Part shown: positions 25,168 to 35,478 of the stretch, one piece after another | Position numbering within the stretch: the first letter of the stretch is position 1 | How the letters are laid out: every line of letters begins with the position of its first letter | DNA from: Corallococcus sp. EGB | Lineage (GTDB): Bacteria > Myxococcota > Myxococcia > Myxococcales > Myxococcaceae | Direction of reading: 5' to 3' | DNA: 64,000 nt | Assembly: GCF_019968905.1 (NCBI RefSeq) | Contig: NZ_CP079946.1 | Location: forward strand, 4,960,001 to 5,024,000 | Translations under genes and position numbers: made by a program | Notes under the pieces: model-generated | Database searches by the model: none | What the model saw: the letters and a program-made list of their open reading frames with translations, nothing else | Told to the model about the DNA's origin: nothing

Positions 25168-26016
25168 ATGGCTACGGAACACATCGTCGTCGTCGGTGCA
25201 GGGCAGATGGGCGCGGGCATCGCGCAGGTGGCGCTCCAGGCGGGCCTGCGCGTGTCGCTGGTGGACGTCAACAAGGACGGGCTCGCCAAGGGCGCGGACC
25301 GCATCAAGGCGGGCCTGAAGAAGCTGGTGGAGAAGGGCAAGCTGGACGCGGCGAAGCAGCAGGCCGCCGAAGCGAACCTCGCCACCTTCACGAGCGCGCG
25401 CGAAGCGAAGGACGTGGACGTCGCCATCGAGGCCGTCACGGAGAACGAGGACCTCAAGCGCCGCATCTTCCTGGAGCTGGATGAGGTGGTGCGCCCCGGC
25501 GGCATCCTCGCCACCAACACGTCCTCCATCCCCATCACCCGCATCGCCGCGGCCACGAAGCGCCCCGAGTCCGTCATCGGGATGCACTTCATGAACCCGG
25601 TGCCGGTGATGCAGCTGGTGGAGCTGATCCGCGGCGCGGCGACGAGCGACGAGACGTACACCACCATCCGCGCCATGGCCGAGCGCATGGGCAAGACGAC
25701 GGTGGTCTCCAAGGACTACCCGGGCTTCATCGTCAACCGCATCCTCATCCCCATGCTCAACGAGGCCTGCTTCGCGCTGATGGAGGGCCTGGGCACGGCG
25801 GAGGACATCGACACCGCGATGAAGCTGGGCACCAACCAGCCCATGGGCCCGCTGCAGCTGGCGGACTTCATCGGCCTGGACACGGTGCTGTACATCGCCG
25901 AGGTGCTTCACAAGGGCCTGGGTGACTCCAAGTACCGCCCGGCGCCGCTCTTGCGCCAGTACGTGGACGCCGGCTGGTACGGCAAGAAGTCCGGCCGCGG
26001 CTTCTACAAGTACTAG
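25168..26016 (+). CDS. hbd: 3-hydroxybutyryl-CoA dehydrogenase
   Basis: 282 residues, exactly the family length. N-terminal NAD-binding motif [14 protein letters not shown] and acidic D following SLVDVN. The catalytic His lies in [18 protein letters not shown], and the C-terminal dimer domain contains [17 protein letters not shown]. It oxidises 3-hydroxybutyryl-CoA to acetoacetyl-CoA with NAD(P). The start ATG 25168 has AGGAGAG upstream; the earlier in-frame GTG at 25132 lies before the likely promoter -10. First gene of an acyl-CoA block, 24 bases before an enoyl-CoA hydratase. Confidence 0.93.
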   Translation: MATEHIVVVGAGQMGAGIAQVALQAGLRVSLVDVNKDGLAKGADRIKAGLKKLVEKGKLDAAKQQAAEANLATFTSAREAKDVDVAIEAVTENEDLKRRIFLELDEVVRPGGILATNTSSIPITRIAAATKRPESVIGMHFMNPVPVMQLVELIRGAATSDETYTTIRAMAERMGKTTVVSKDYPGFIVNRILIPMLNEACFALMEGLGTAEDIDTAMKLGTNQPMGPLQLADFIGLDTVLYIAEVLHKGLGDSKYRPAPLLRQYVDAGWYGKKSGRGFYKY

Positions 26017-26040
26017 CCCCCACCCGGAGCCCGCACGCAC

Positions 26041-26817
26041 ATGGACTACCAGAACATCAAGCTCGAGAAGGACGGCGCGCTCGCCATCCTCACCGTGGAC
26101 CGCCCCAAGGCGCTCAACGCGCTCAACAGCGCCACGTTCCACGAGATGGAGCACGCGCTCGACTCGCTGAAGGACGACACCCGCGCCCTCATCATCACCG
26201 GAGGCGGGGACAAGGCCTTCGTCGCGGGCGCGGACATCGCGGAGATGGCCACCATCAGCGCCGCGCAGGCGCGCGAGTTCTCCGCCCTGGGCCACCGCGT
26301 CTTCGAGCACCTGGAGAACCTGCCCATCCCCACCATCGCGGCCGTGAACGGCTTCGCGCTGGGCGGCGGCCTGGAGCTGGCCCTGGGCTGCGACCTCATC
26401 TACGCGTCGGAGAAGGCCAAGCTGGGCGTGCCGGAAGTCACCCTCGGCGTCATCCCGGGCTTCGGCGGCACCCAGCGCCTGGCGCGCCTGTTGGGCCGCG
26501 CCCGCGCCAAGGAGCTGCTCTTCACCGCGGACCGCCTGGACGCCGCCAAGGCCAAGGAGATCGGCCTGGTCCTGGACGTCCTGCCCGCGGACAAGCTGAT
26601 GGAGCACTGCAAGGCGGTGGCCGCGAAGATCCTCAAGAACGGCCCGCTCGCGGTGGCCCAGGCCAAGCGCGTGGTGGAGTACGGCGCGGATCAGGACCTG
26701 CGCGCCGCCAACGAGCTGGAGCGCCAGGGCTTCGCCGTCCTCTTCGGTTCGGAGGATCAGCGCGAGGGCATGGCCGCGTTCCTGGGCAAGCGTCCCGCCA
26801 ACTTCCAGGGCAAGTGA
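26041..26817 (+). CDS. Enoyl-CoA hydratase
   Basis: 258 residues, standard crotonase length. Oxyanion-hole segment DKAFVAGADI, and the two catalytic glutamates in GGGLELALGCD and GVPEVTLGVIPGFGGTQRL, both present. It hydrates trans-2-enoyl-CoA to 3-hydroxyacyl-CoA, the substrate of the dehydrogenase encoded just upstream. The pair therefore supplies two successive beta-oxidation steps. Confidence 0.93.
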   Translation: MDYQNIKLEKDGALAILTVDRPKALNALNSATFHEMEHALDSLKDDTRALIITGGGDKAFVAGADIAEMATISAAQAREFSALGHRVFEHLENLPIPTIAAVNGFALGGGLELALGCDLIYASEKAKLGVPEVTLGVIPGFGGTQRLARLLGRARAKELLFTADRLDAAKAKEIGLVLDVLPADKLMEHCKAVAAKILKNGPLAVAQAKRVVEYGADQDLRAANELERQGFAVLFGSEDQREGMAAFLGKRPANFQGK

Positions 26818-26818
26818 C

Positions 26819-27442
26819 GTGAAGCACGCGGTCGCGGCCGGGAGCCTGCTGTGCTTCCTGGCCGCGCCGCCGGCCCGGGCGGAGGAGGCTCCCGGGCAGG
26901 AGCCCCGCGCCCCGGCCCTGGTGTCCTGGAAGCGCACGCTGTGTCTCTACACGCTGTGCTTCCTGGAGCCCGCCATCCCGGACCTCCGCCGCGAGTGGGG
27001 CGACGGCGCCCACTGGGTGCTGTCCTGGCCCATCCACCCGTGGGCCACGCCTCCCTTGGAGGTCCCCGGCGCGCTGGGCCCCACGCTCATCGTGTCGCCC
27101 TTCGTGGAGCCCCAGCTGCGCCTGCGGCCGTCCACCTTCCGCCTGCTCGCCGGGGGACGCGTGTACGCCTTTCCGCACGTGTCCCGCTTCGGCGCCCTGG
27201 CCGAGGGGGCGGGCGTGTGGGGCGGCGACGGGAAGGGCGGGGTGGCCGGGGTGGGGCTCACCTACGACCTGATTGAGCGGCACCGGGACACCCAACCCTG
27301 GACGGTGTCGGTGGTGGTGCGCAGGACCTGGACGGACGCGGGGGCTCGCACGGACGTGTCCCTCGACGTGGCCGTGCCTCTCGCGATGTTCTTTGGAACC
27401 CGGATTCCCGCGCCCGAGGACGGCGGGGCGTCTTCGGAGTAG
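26819..27442 (+). CDS. Exported protein, unknown
   Basis: 207 residues from GTG 26819, one base after the hydratase stop. Signal peptide (MKHAVAAGSLLCFLAAPPAR, cleavage near ARA-EE). The mature part is beta-rich with glycine/aromatic alternation (RLLAGGRVYAF, GVAGVGLTYDLIERH, WTVSVVVRRTWTD), which could be a small outer-membrane barrel or lipocalin-like fold. No family recognised. It sits inside a fatty-acid operon, so it may be co-expressed with acyl-CoA metabolism. Confidence 0.72.
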   Translation: MKHAVAAGSLLCFLAAPPARAEEAPGQEPRAPALVSWKRTLCLYTLCFLEPAIPDLRREWGDGAHWVLSWPIHPWATPPLEVPGALGPTLIVSPFVEPQLRLRPSTFRLLAGGRVYAFPHVSRFGALAEGAGVWGGDGKGGVAGVGLTYDLIERHRDTQPWTVSVVVRRTWTDAGARTDVSLDVAVPLAMFFGTRIPAPEDGGASSE

Positions 27443-27477
27443 CCCCGGGGCGGACCCCGTACTATGGGAGGTCCACC

Positions 27478-28620
27478 ATGAACTTCGAGCTGACCGACAT
27501 CCAGCGCGAGATCCAGCGGCTGTGCCGCGAGTTCGCCGCCAAGGAACTCATCCCCAACGCCCGCAAGTGGGACGAACAGCACGCGTGGCCCACGGACGCG
27601 GTGAAGAAGCTGGCGGAGCTGTCGCTCCTGGGCATCGCGGTGCCGGAAGAGTGGGGCGGCGCGGGCCTGGACAACGTCTGCTACGCGCTCGCCATGGAGG
27701 AGATCTCCCGCGGCTGCGCCTCCACCGGCGTCATCATGAGCGTGAACAACTCGCTCTACTGCGACCCGGTGTCCAAGTTCGGCACGCCCGAGCAGAAGGA
27801 GCAGTTCCTCAAGCCCTTCGCCAGCGGCCAGAAGATCGGCTGCTTCGGCCTGACGGAGCCGGAAGCCGGCAGCGACGCCGCCGCCCAGAAGACCATCGCC
27901 GTGAAGCGCGGCGACGAGTACATCATCAACGGCTCCAAGAACTGGATCACCAACGGCCCCAAGGCCGACGCCATCGTCCTCATCACGATGACGAACAAGG
28001 AAGCGGGCAACAAGGGCATCACCGCGTTCCTCGTGCCCACCAACACGCCGGGCTTCATCCGCGCGGAGCCCGACAAGAAGATGGGCATCAGCGCCGCCTG
28101 GTCCTGCTCCATGTTCTTCGAGGACATGCGCGTGCCGGAGAAGTACCGCCTGGGCAAGGAGGGCGAGGGCTTCAAGGTCGCCATGTCCACGCTGGACGGC
28201 GGCCGCATCGGCATCGCGTCCCAGGCGCTGGGCATCGCGCGCGCGGCCTTCGAGGAGGCCGTGCGCTACTCGGGTGAGCGCAAGACGTTCGGAAAGCCCA
28301 TCCGCGACCACCAGGCCATCCAGTTCATGATCGCGGACATGGCCATGGAGATCGACGCGGCCCGCCTGCTCGTGTGGCGCGCGGCGCTGATGAAGGACAA
28401 GGGCGTGCGCCACTCCCAGGAGAGCGCCATGGCCAAGCTCTACGCCAGCGAGATGGCCAGCCGCGTGGCCAACAAGGCCCTGCAGATCCACGGCGGCATG
28501 GGCTACAGCAAGGAGATGGACGCCGAGCGCCACGTGCGCGACGCGCGCATCACCGAGATCTACGAGGGGACGAGCGAGATCCAGCGCATCGTCATCTCCG
28601 CCAACCTGCTCAAGGAGTAG
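27478..28620 (+). CDS. Acyl-CoA dehydrogenase (short/branched-chain type)
   Basis: 380 residues. FAD/acyl-CoA landmarks: CFGLTEPEAGSDA, NGSKNWITNG, MGISAAWSCSMFFEDMRVP, RKTFGKPIRDHQAIQFMIADM, and the catalytic Glu in ITEIYEGTSEIQR. It introduces the alpha-beta double bond in a short or branched acyl-CoA, passing electrons to ETF. TACTAT at 27460-27465 followed by GGGAGG might give an internal promoter. The C-terminal Glu position fits butyryl/short-branched enzymes rather than isovaleryl ones; chain length is not certain. Confidence 0.92.
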   Translation: MNFELTDIQREIQRLCREFAAKELIPNARKWDEQHAWPTDAVKKLAELSLLGIAVPEEWGGAGLDNVCYALAMEEISRGCASTGVIMSVNNSLYCDPVSKFGTPEQKEQFLKPFASGQKIGCFGLTEPEAGSDAAAQKTIAVKRGDEYIINGSKNWITNGPKADAIVLITMTNKEAGNKGITAFLVPTNTPGFIRAEPDKKMGISAAWSCSMFFEDMRVPEKYRLGKEGEGFKVAMSTLDGGRIGIASQALGIARAAFEEAVRYSGERKTFGKPIRDHQAIQFMIADMAMEIDAARLLVWRAALMKDKGVRHSQESAMAKLYASEMASRVANKALQIHGGMGYSKEMDAERHVRDARITEIYEGTSEIQRIVISANLLKE

Positions 28621-28630
28621 TCACCCGGTC

Positions 28631-29107
28631 ATGAAGCGCGCGCTCCTCCCCGTGCTGTTCCTGTCCCTGGGCCTGGGCTCCTCGCTGGCGCTCGCCCAGG
28701 GCGGCTCCAAGAAGAAGGCCGCGGCGACGCCTGCTCCGGCCACCGCCCCGACGACGAAGACGCCCGCCCCCGCGAAGGACGACGGGCTGGACGTCAGCAA
28801 GCTGCCCTTCACCCCGGACTCCATCCGCCAGGTGATGGCCCACCACATGCCTCGCATCCAGGAGTGCTACGAGGACCACATGGTGGAGAAGGACAAGAAG
28901 GTGGAGGGCCTCTTGCGCACCACCTTCACCATCACCGCGGAAGGCACCGTGCGCAGCGCGAAGATCGACAAGCACGGCAGCACGCTGAAGGACCCGGGCC
29001 TCAACGACTGCGTGGTGTCCGTCCTGTCGTCCATGGACTTCCCCAAGCCCCCGGACGGCCGCGACCACCCCATCGAGTACCCGTTCAACCTCAAGGCCAT
29101 CGAGTAG
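28631..29107 (+). CDS. AgmX/PglI C-terminal-domain secreted protein
   Basis: 158 residues. Signal peptide (MKRALLPVLFLSLGLGSSLA, cleavage at ALA-QGG), a Lys/Ala/Pro/Thr linker (about 25-50) and a C-terminal domain with I-x-ECYE (IQECYEDHMVEKDKKVEG), TFTITAEGTV and LNDCVVSVLSSMDFPKPP. This is the AgmX/PglI-type domain found in many myxobacterial envelope and gliding-associated proteins. The two cysteines probably form a disulfide. Located between two acyl-CoA dehydrogenase genes. Confidence 0.85.
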   Translation: MKRALLPVLFLSLGLGSSLALAQGGSKKKAAATPAPATAPTTKTPAPAKDDGLDVSKLPFTPDSIRQVMAHHMPRIQECYEDHMVEKDKKVEGLLRTTFTITAEGTVRSAKIDKHGSTLKDPGLNDCVVSVLSSMDFPKPPDGRDHPIEYPFNLKAIE

Positions 29108-29123
29108 CAGGACACCCGCGCCC

Positions 29124-30269
29124 GTGAACTTCGATCTCACCGAGACCCAGACGCTCATCCGTGACACCGCTCGCAAGTTCGCCCGCGAGCGCGTGGCCCC
29201 GCACGCCCGCGCCGCGGACCGCGAAGAGCGCTTCGACCCGGAAGTCTTCAAGGCCCTTGCCGAGGTGGGCCTCTTGGGCGTGAACCTGCCGGGGAAATAC
29301 GGCGGGGCGGAAGCGGGCGTCGTGTCCTACGCGCTGGCCATGATGGAGATGGCCGCCGCGGACGCCTCCGTGGCCGTGGCCATGGCCGTCACCAACATGT
29401 GCGGCGAGCTCATCCACGCGGCCGGCAACGACGCGCAGCGGGAGAAGTTCGTCACGAAGATCACCTCCGGTGAGTCCATCGTCGGCGCGTTCGCGCTGAG
29501 CGAGCCGCACGCGGGCTCCGACCCGGGCGCCATGCGCACCACCGCCGTGAAGCGCGGCGACGTGTACGTGCTCAACGGCAGCAAGCAGTGGATCACCTCC
29601 GGCGCCTACGCGGGGGTCATCGTCGTGTGGGCCCGCACGGGCCAGGCAGGCAACAAGGGCCTGTCCTGCTTCATCGTGGAGGGCGGCACCAAGGGCCTCC
29701 ACGTGGGCAGGCACGAGGACAAGATGGGCCTGCGCGCGTCCAACACCGTGGCGCTCACCTTCGAGGACTGCGAAGTGCCGGCGGCGAACCTCCTGGGCAA
29801 GGAGGGCGACGGGTTCCGCCTGGCCATGATGGCGCTGGACGGCGGCCGCATCGGCATCGCGGCGCAGGCGTGCGGCACGGGCCGCGCCGCCCTGGAAGCC
29901 GCCGTGGCCTACACCAAGGACCGCAAGGCCTTTGGCCAGGCCGTGGCGGACCTGCAGGCCCCGCGCTTCATGATGGCGGACATGCGCACCCAGCTGGACG
30001 CGGCCGAGCTGCTCACCCTGCGCGCGGCCACCCTCAAGGAGGCCGGCCAGCCGTTCACCCGCGAGGCCTCCATGGCGAAGTTGTTCGCCAGCGAGATGAG
30101 CAACAAGGTGGCGGACAAGGCCGTGCAGCTGCACGGTGGCTACGGTTACATCGACGAGTTCCCGGTCGAGCGTTACTTCCGGGATGCTCGCGTCCAGACC
30201 ATCTACGAGGGCACCAGCGAGGTGCAGCGGATGGTCATCGCCCGCGAGACGTTCAAGCGGGAGGGGTAG
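29124..30269 (+). CDS. Acyl-CoA dehydrogenase (second copy)
   Basis: 381 residues from GTG 29124. FALSEPHAGSDPGAM, NGSKQWITSG, MGLRASNTVALTFEDCEVP, RKAFGQAVADLQ and TIYEGTSEVQR with the catalytic Glu. It resembles the 27478 enzyme closely enough to be a paralogue, but the substrate-pocket regions differ, so the two probably take different acyl chains. Last gene before the rpsA promoter region. Confidence 0.92.
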   Translation: MNFDLTETQTLIRDTARKFARERVAPHARAADREERFDPEVFKALAEVGLLGVNLPGKYGGAEAGVVSYALAMMEMAAADASVAVAMAVTNMCGELIHAAGNDAQREKFVTKITSGESIVGAFALSEPHAGSDPGAMRTTAVKRGDVYVLNGSKQWITSGAYAGVIVVWARTGQAGNKGLSCFIVEGGTKGLHVGRHEDKMGLRASNTVALTFEDCEVPAANLLGKEGDGFRLAMMALDGGRIGIAAQACGTGRAALEAAVAYTKDRKAFGQAVADLQAPRFMMADMRTQLDAAELLTLRAATLKEAGQPFTREASMAKLFASEMSNKVADKAVQLHGGYGYIDEFPVERYFRDARVQTIYEGTSEVQRMVIARETFKREG

Positions 30270-30384
30270 GGCCCCGTTTGTCCCACATGGGGCGAGCGGG
30301 CAGGGGGCACCCGCCGGGTAGGACAGATGCAGACCCGGCCGGGCGTTCATAGAACACGGATCACCACTTGGCGCAGTGCTCCGC

Positions 30385-30414
30385 TTGACTCCTGGAAACC
30401 CAGGTGTCTAGGGT
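30385..30414 (+). promoter_or_regulatory. Candidate rpsA promoter
   Basis: TTGACT (30385-30390) is followed 18 bases later by TAGGGT (30409-30414). The spacer contains the inverted repeat CCTGG/CCAGG (30391-30395 and 30400-30404), which could be an operator. CTAGGGTGCGC here matches the string before the PilZ-like gene. Confidence 0.5.
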
Positions 30415-30437
30415 GCGCGGCTTCCAACCAGCCTTGC

Positions 30438-30454
30438 GTCCCCATTTGGGGGAC
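30438..30454 (+). promoter_or_regulatory. Hairpin in the rpsA leader
   Basis: GTCCCC (30438-30443) pairs with GGGGAC (30449-30454) around a 5-base loop, about 87 bases before the rpsA start and downstream of the promoter. The leader of about 120 bases could allow autoregulation by S1, as known in E. coli; that role is inferred only. Confidence 0.35.
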
Positions 30455-30540
30455 ACCCGCGGTTTCCCGTCGCTCCCCGCAGGCGGCCGCGCACCCATTC
30501 AAACAGGGGGCAGTTGTACCGTTCCAAGGACTTCCACTTC

Positions 30541-32247
<1,707 letters not shown>

Positions 32248-32273
32248 TCAGCCCAACGTCCTGACGTGAATAG

Positions 32274-32303
32274 CGGCCGGGTTCCCCAGGGGGAGCCCGG
32301 CCG
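32274..32303 (+). terminator. Rho-independent terminator of rpsA
   Basis: CGGCCGGG (32274-32281) pairs with CCCGGCCG (32296-32303). The stem extends inward through TTCCC/GGGAG with one G-U pair, giving about 13 bp. It is followed by TTTCCATTTG. Confidence 0.75.
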
Positions 32304-32322
32304 TTTCCATTTGATTCGGCGG

Positions 32323-32356
32323 AAAGCGCCCGTGATAAGTGCCTTTCCGGCGCTTT
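32323..32356 (+). promoter_or_regulatory. Second hairpin before the thiolase gene
   Basis: AAAGCGCC (32323-32330) and GGCGCTTT (32349-32356) form an 8-bp stem with an 18-base loop, followed by TCTCTTTT. It lies 40 bases before the thiolase start. It could be a second terminator or a leader structure acting on the thiolase-CoA-transferase operon. Confidence 0.4.
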
Positions 32357-32395
32357 TCTCTTTTACAGACGGTTCCCTCTCCAGGAGGCATTTCC

Positions 32396-33577
32396 ATGGC
32401 TCGTGAAGTCGTCATCGTGGGCGCGGCCCGTACCCCCATCGGCTCCTTCCAGGGAGCGCTGTCCAAGCTCACCGCGCCCCAACTGGGCGCCATCGCCATC
32501 AAGGCGGCGCTGGAGCGCGCGGGCGTGAAGCCGGAGGCCGTGCAGGAGGTCATCATGGGCTGCGTCCTGCAGGCGGGCGTGGGCCAGGCCCCGGCGCGTC
32601 AGGCCGCCATCTTCGCGGGCCTCCCGGAGTCCGTCCCGGCCGTCACCCTGAACAAGGTCTGTGGCTCCGGCCTGAAGACCGTGATCGCGGCGGCGCAGGC
32701 CATCGCGCTGGGGGATGCGGACGTCATCGTCGCGGGCGGCATGGAGTCCATGTCCAACGCGCCCTACCTGAGCCACACCATGCGCGGCGGCGCCCGCATG
32801 GGGAACGTGGAGTTCAAGGACGCGATGATCAACGACGGCCTCTGGGACGTGTACGGCAACGTGCACATGGGCAACTGCGCCGAGGAGTGCGCCACCTCGC
32901 AGGGCATCAGCCGCGCGCAGCAGGACGAGTTCGCGCTGGAGTCCACGCGCCGCGCCATCCAGTCCCAGAAGGAGGGCCTGTTCGCCGCGGAGATCGTCCC
33001 CGTCCAGATTCCGGGCAAGAAGCCGGATGAGTTCACCACCGTCTCCGAGGACGAGGGCCCCAAGAACGCCAAGCCGGACAAGATCCCGGGCCTGAAGCCG
33101 GTGTTCAAGAAGGACGGCACGGTGACGGCCGCCAACGCGTCCTCCATCAACGACGGCGCCGCCGCCGTGGTGCTGATGAGCGAGGAGAAGGCGAAGGCCG
33201 AAGGCCGCACCATCCTGGGCCGCATCAAGGGCTACGCGCAGGCCGCCCGCAAGCCGGTGGAGTTCACCATCGCGCCGGCGGACGCCATCAACGCGCTGCT
33301 CAAGAAGCAGAACGTGACGGCCAAGGACGTGGACCTCTGGGAGATCAACGAGGCGTTCGCGGTGGTGTCCATCGCCAACAACCGCATCCTCGGCCTGGAC
33401 CCGTCCAAGGTGAACGTGCGCGGCGGCGCGGTGGTGCTCGGCCACCCGATTGGCGCGTCCGGCACGCGCGTGCTCGTCACGCTGCTCCAGACGATGAAGG
33501 ACCAGGACAAGAAGCGCGGCGTGGCGTCACTGTGTATCGGCGGCGGCGAAGGCATCGCGCTGATGGTCGAGCGCTGA
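32396..33577 (+). CDS. Acetyl-CoA C-acetyltransferase (thiolase II)
   Basis: 393 residues. C89 in LNKVCGSGLK is the acyl-accepting cysteine. The later NEAFAVV, GHPIGASGTR (His) and SLCIGGGEG (second Cys) complete the thiolase site. The length and these motifs fit the biosynthetic/acetoacetyl type (AtoB/PhaA), which interconverts acetoacetyl-CoA and two acetyl-CoA. AGGAGG (32383-32388) lies 7 bases before the ATG. Followed at 13 bases by CoA-transferase subunits. Confidence 0.93.
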   Translation: MAREVVIVGAARTPIGSFQGALSKLTAPQLGAIAIKAALERAGVKPEAVQEVIMGCVLQAGVGQAPARQAAIFAGLPESVPAVTLNKVCGSGLKTVIAAAQAIALGDADVIVAGGMESMSNAPYLSHTMRGGARMGNVEFKDAMINDGLWDVYGNVHMGNCAEECATSQGISRAQQDEFALESTRRAIQSQKEGLFAAEIVPVQIPGKKPDEFTTVSEDEGPKNAKPDKIPGLKPVFKKDGTVTAANASSINDGAAAVVLMSEEKAKAEGRTILGRIKGYAQAARKPVEFTIAPADAINALLKKQNVTAKDVDLWEINEAFAVVSIANNRILGLDPSKVNVRGGAVVLGHPIGASGTRVLVTLLQTMKDQDKKRGVASLCIGGGEGIALMVER

Positions 33578-33590
33578 GGATACCGCCCGC

Positions 33591-34292
33591 ATGAACAAGG
33601 TCTACGCGAGCGCGGATGAGGCGGTCGCCGACATCCCGGACAACATCACCCTCATGAGTGGTGGGTTCGGGCTGTGCGGCAACCCCGAGAACCTCATCAC
33701 GGCCCTGCACAAGAAGAACGTGAAGGGCCTCACCATCATCTCCAACAACTGCGGCACCACGGAGCTGGGGCTGGGCATCCTCCTGCAGAACAAGCAGGTG
33801 AAGAAGATGGTCGCCAGCTACGTGGGGGAGAACAAGGAGTTCGAGCGGCAGTTCCTCTCCGGTGAGCTGGAGGTGGAGCTGAACCCGCAGGGCACGCTCG
33901 CGGAGCGCATCCGCGCCGGGGGCTGTGGCATCGGCGGGTTCTTCACGCCGACGGGCGCGGGCACCCAGGTGGCCGAGGGCAAGGAGACGCGCGTCATCGA
34001 CGGGCGCCTCCACGTCCTGGAGACGCCGCTGAAGGCGGACTTCGCCATCGTCCACGCGTGGAAGGCGGACACCTGGGGCAACCTGGTGTTCCACAAGACG
34101 GCGCGCAACTTCACGCCCATGATGTGCATGGCCGCCAGGGTCACCATCGTGGAGGCGGAGCACATCGTGCAGCCGGGAGAGCTGGACCCGGATCAGGTGC
34201 ACATCCCGAGCATCTTCGTGCACCGCATCGTGCAGGCGCAGAACCTCCAGAAGTGGATCGAGCGGCGGACCGTCCGCAAGAAGGCGTCCTGA
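33591..34292 (+). CDS. scoA: 3-oxoacid CoA-transferase subunit A
   Basis: 233 residues. It begins with the CoA-transferase family I alpha-subunit pattern (TLMSGGFGLCGNPENLITALHKKNVKGLTIISNNCG), with ETPLKADFAIVHAWKADTWGN in the middle. With subunit B it moves CoA between succinyl-CoA and acetoacetate or a similar 3-oxoacid. Placed between the thiolase and subunit B with gaps of 13 and 3 bases. Confidence 0.92.
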   Translation: MNKVYASADEAVADIPDNITLMSGGFGLCGNPENLITALHKKNVKGLTIISNNCGTTELGLGILLQNKQVKKMVASYVGENKEFERQFLSGELEVELNPQGTLAERIRAGGCGIGGFFTPTGAGTQVAEGKETRVIDGRLHVLETPLKADFAIVHAWKADTWGNLVFHKTARNFTPMMCMAARVTIVEAEHIVQPGELDPDQVHIPSIFVHRIVQAQNLQKWIERRTVRKKAS

Positions 34293-34295
34293 GCC

Positions 34296-34958
34296 ATGCC
34301 CCTGACTCGTGAACAGATCGCGCAGCGCATCGCCCAGGAGCTGAAGGACGGCTTCTACGTGAACCTGGGCATCGGCATCCCCACGCTCGTCCCCAACTAC
34401 ATCCCGCACGGGGTGGAGGTGGTGCTCCAGTCGGAGAACGGCCTGCTCGGCATCGGGCCGTATCCGGAGGAGGGGAGCGAGGACCCGGACCTCATCAACG
34501 CCGGCAAGGAGACGGTGACGGTGGTGAAGGGCTCCGCCTTCTTCGACTCGGCGCTGTCCTTCGGGATGATCCGCGGCGGCCACATCGACCTGGCCGTGCT
34601 GGGCGCCATGGAGGTCAGCGAAGAGGGTGACCTGGCCAATTGGATGATCCCCGGCAAGATGGTGAAGGGCATGGGCGGCGCCATGGACCTGGCCGTCGGT
34701 GCCAAGCGCATCTACGTGGCCATGGAGCACGCCAACAAGGACGGGCAGCCCAAGATCCTGAAGAAGTGCTCGCTGCCGCTGACGGGCCTCAAGTGCGTGC
34801 ACCACATCGTCTCCGACCACGCGTTCATCGACGTGACGCCGGAGGGACTCGTCCTGCGGGAGATCGCACCCGGACTGACGGTGGAACGGGTGCAGCAGCT
34901 CACCGAGCCCAAGCTGAAGATCGCGCCCGACCTGCGCGAGATGAAATTCCCTGCCTGA
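34296..34958 (+). CDS. scoB: 3-oxoacid CoA-transferase subunit B
   Basis: 220 residues. E47 in [10 protein letters not shown] is the catalytic glutamate that carries CoA as a thioester (family EXGxxGxGP motif). [14 protein letters not shown] and MPGK-like [17 protein letters not shown] are also typical. It completes the enzyme with subunit A. Together with the upstream thiolase it allows acetoacetate to be activated and split to acetyl-CoA. Confidence 0.93.
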   Translation: MPLTREQIAQRIAQELKDGFYVNLGIGIPTLVPNYIPHGVEVVLQSENGLLGIGPYPEEGSEDPDLINAGKETVTVVKGSAFFDSALSFGMIRGGHIDLAVLGAMEVSEEGDLANWMIPGKMVKGMGGAMDLAVGAKRIYVAMEHANKDGQPKILKKCSLPLTGLKCVHHIVSDHAFIDVTPEGLVLREIAPGLTVERVQQLTEPKLKIAPDLREMKFPA

Positions 34959-34968
34959 CGGAGGGTGC

Positions 34969-34974
34969 TAGGGT
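34969..34974 (+). promoter_or_regulatory. Candidate -10 box (TAGGGT) before PilZ-like gene
   Basis: CTAGGGTGCGC (34968-34978) lies 10 bases after the CoA-transferase stop and matches the string before rpsA exactly over 11 bases. No clear -35 box. The leader would be about 65 bases. Confidence 0.35.
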
Positions 34975-35046
34975 GCGCTTCCGTCTCCTCGCCTTGTGGT
35001 GGAGGCGGCCGGAAGCCACCTTCCCCGCGGGGGAACGGAGTACGTC

Positions 35047-35439
35047 ATGACCGACACTTCGGAGAAGCCCGTTCCCGCGCCTCGCGCGCACCGGCTCGAG
35101 CATGAGCTGCCCGTGGCGTACCGCACGGTGTCGGGCTTCGTGACGGACTGGGCGGTGAACCTGTCGCGCGGCGGCATCTACATCAACACCCCGCAGCCCT
35201 TGCCGGTGGGCACGGTGGTGCGCCTGTTGGTGTCGCTGCCGGGTGCCAGCTTCCCGGTGGACCTGTCCGGGAAGGTGACGCGCACCAACCCCCAGGAGAC
35301 GCCGGGGGCGGAGGTGCCGGGGATGGCGGTGGAGTTCCTGGACGTTGACGACGAGAAGCGGTCGCGCATCGAAGCGTTCGTGGAGCGCCTGCGGGAAGCC
35401 CTGCCGGCGGACGAGCGTGGCAGCGCGACCCGGAAGTAG
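35047..35439 (+). CDS. PilZ-like (TIGR02266-type) protein
   Basis: 130 residues. The sequence matches the PilZ-like domain of the kind repeated in Myxococcus (TIGR02266): HRLEHELPVAYRT at the N-terminus, VNLSRGGIYINTPQPLPVG in the middle (the N-x-S-x-x-G loop), then VTRTNP and GMAVEFLDV. Some PilZ domains bind cyclic di-GMP, but the N-terminal RxxxR motif is not clear here, so binding is uncertain. ATG 35047 has CGGAG upstream. Probably a single-domain adaptor for motility or envelope control. Confidence 0.85.
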   Translation: MTDTSEKPVPAPRAHRLEHELPVAYRTVSGFVTDWAVNLSRGGIYINTPQPLPVGTVVRLLVSLPGASFPVDLSGKVTRTNPQETPGAEVPGMAVEFLDVDDEKRSRIEAFVERLREALPADERGSATRK

Positions 35440-35478
35440 GGCGGCCCCACCCAGGCGGCCCCCGCGAGTGCGCCTGCG

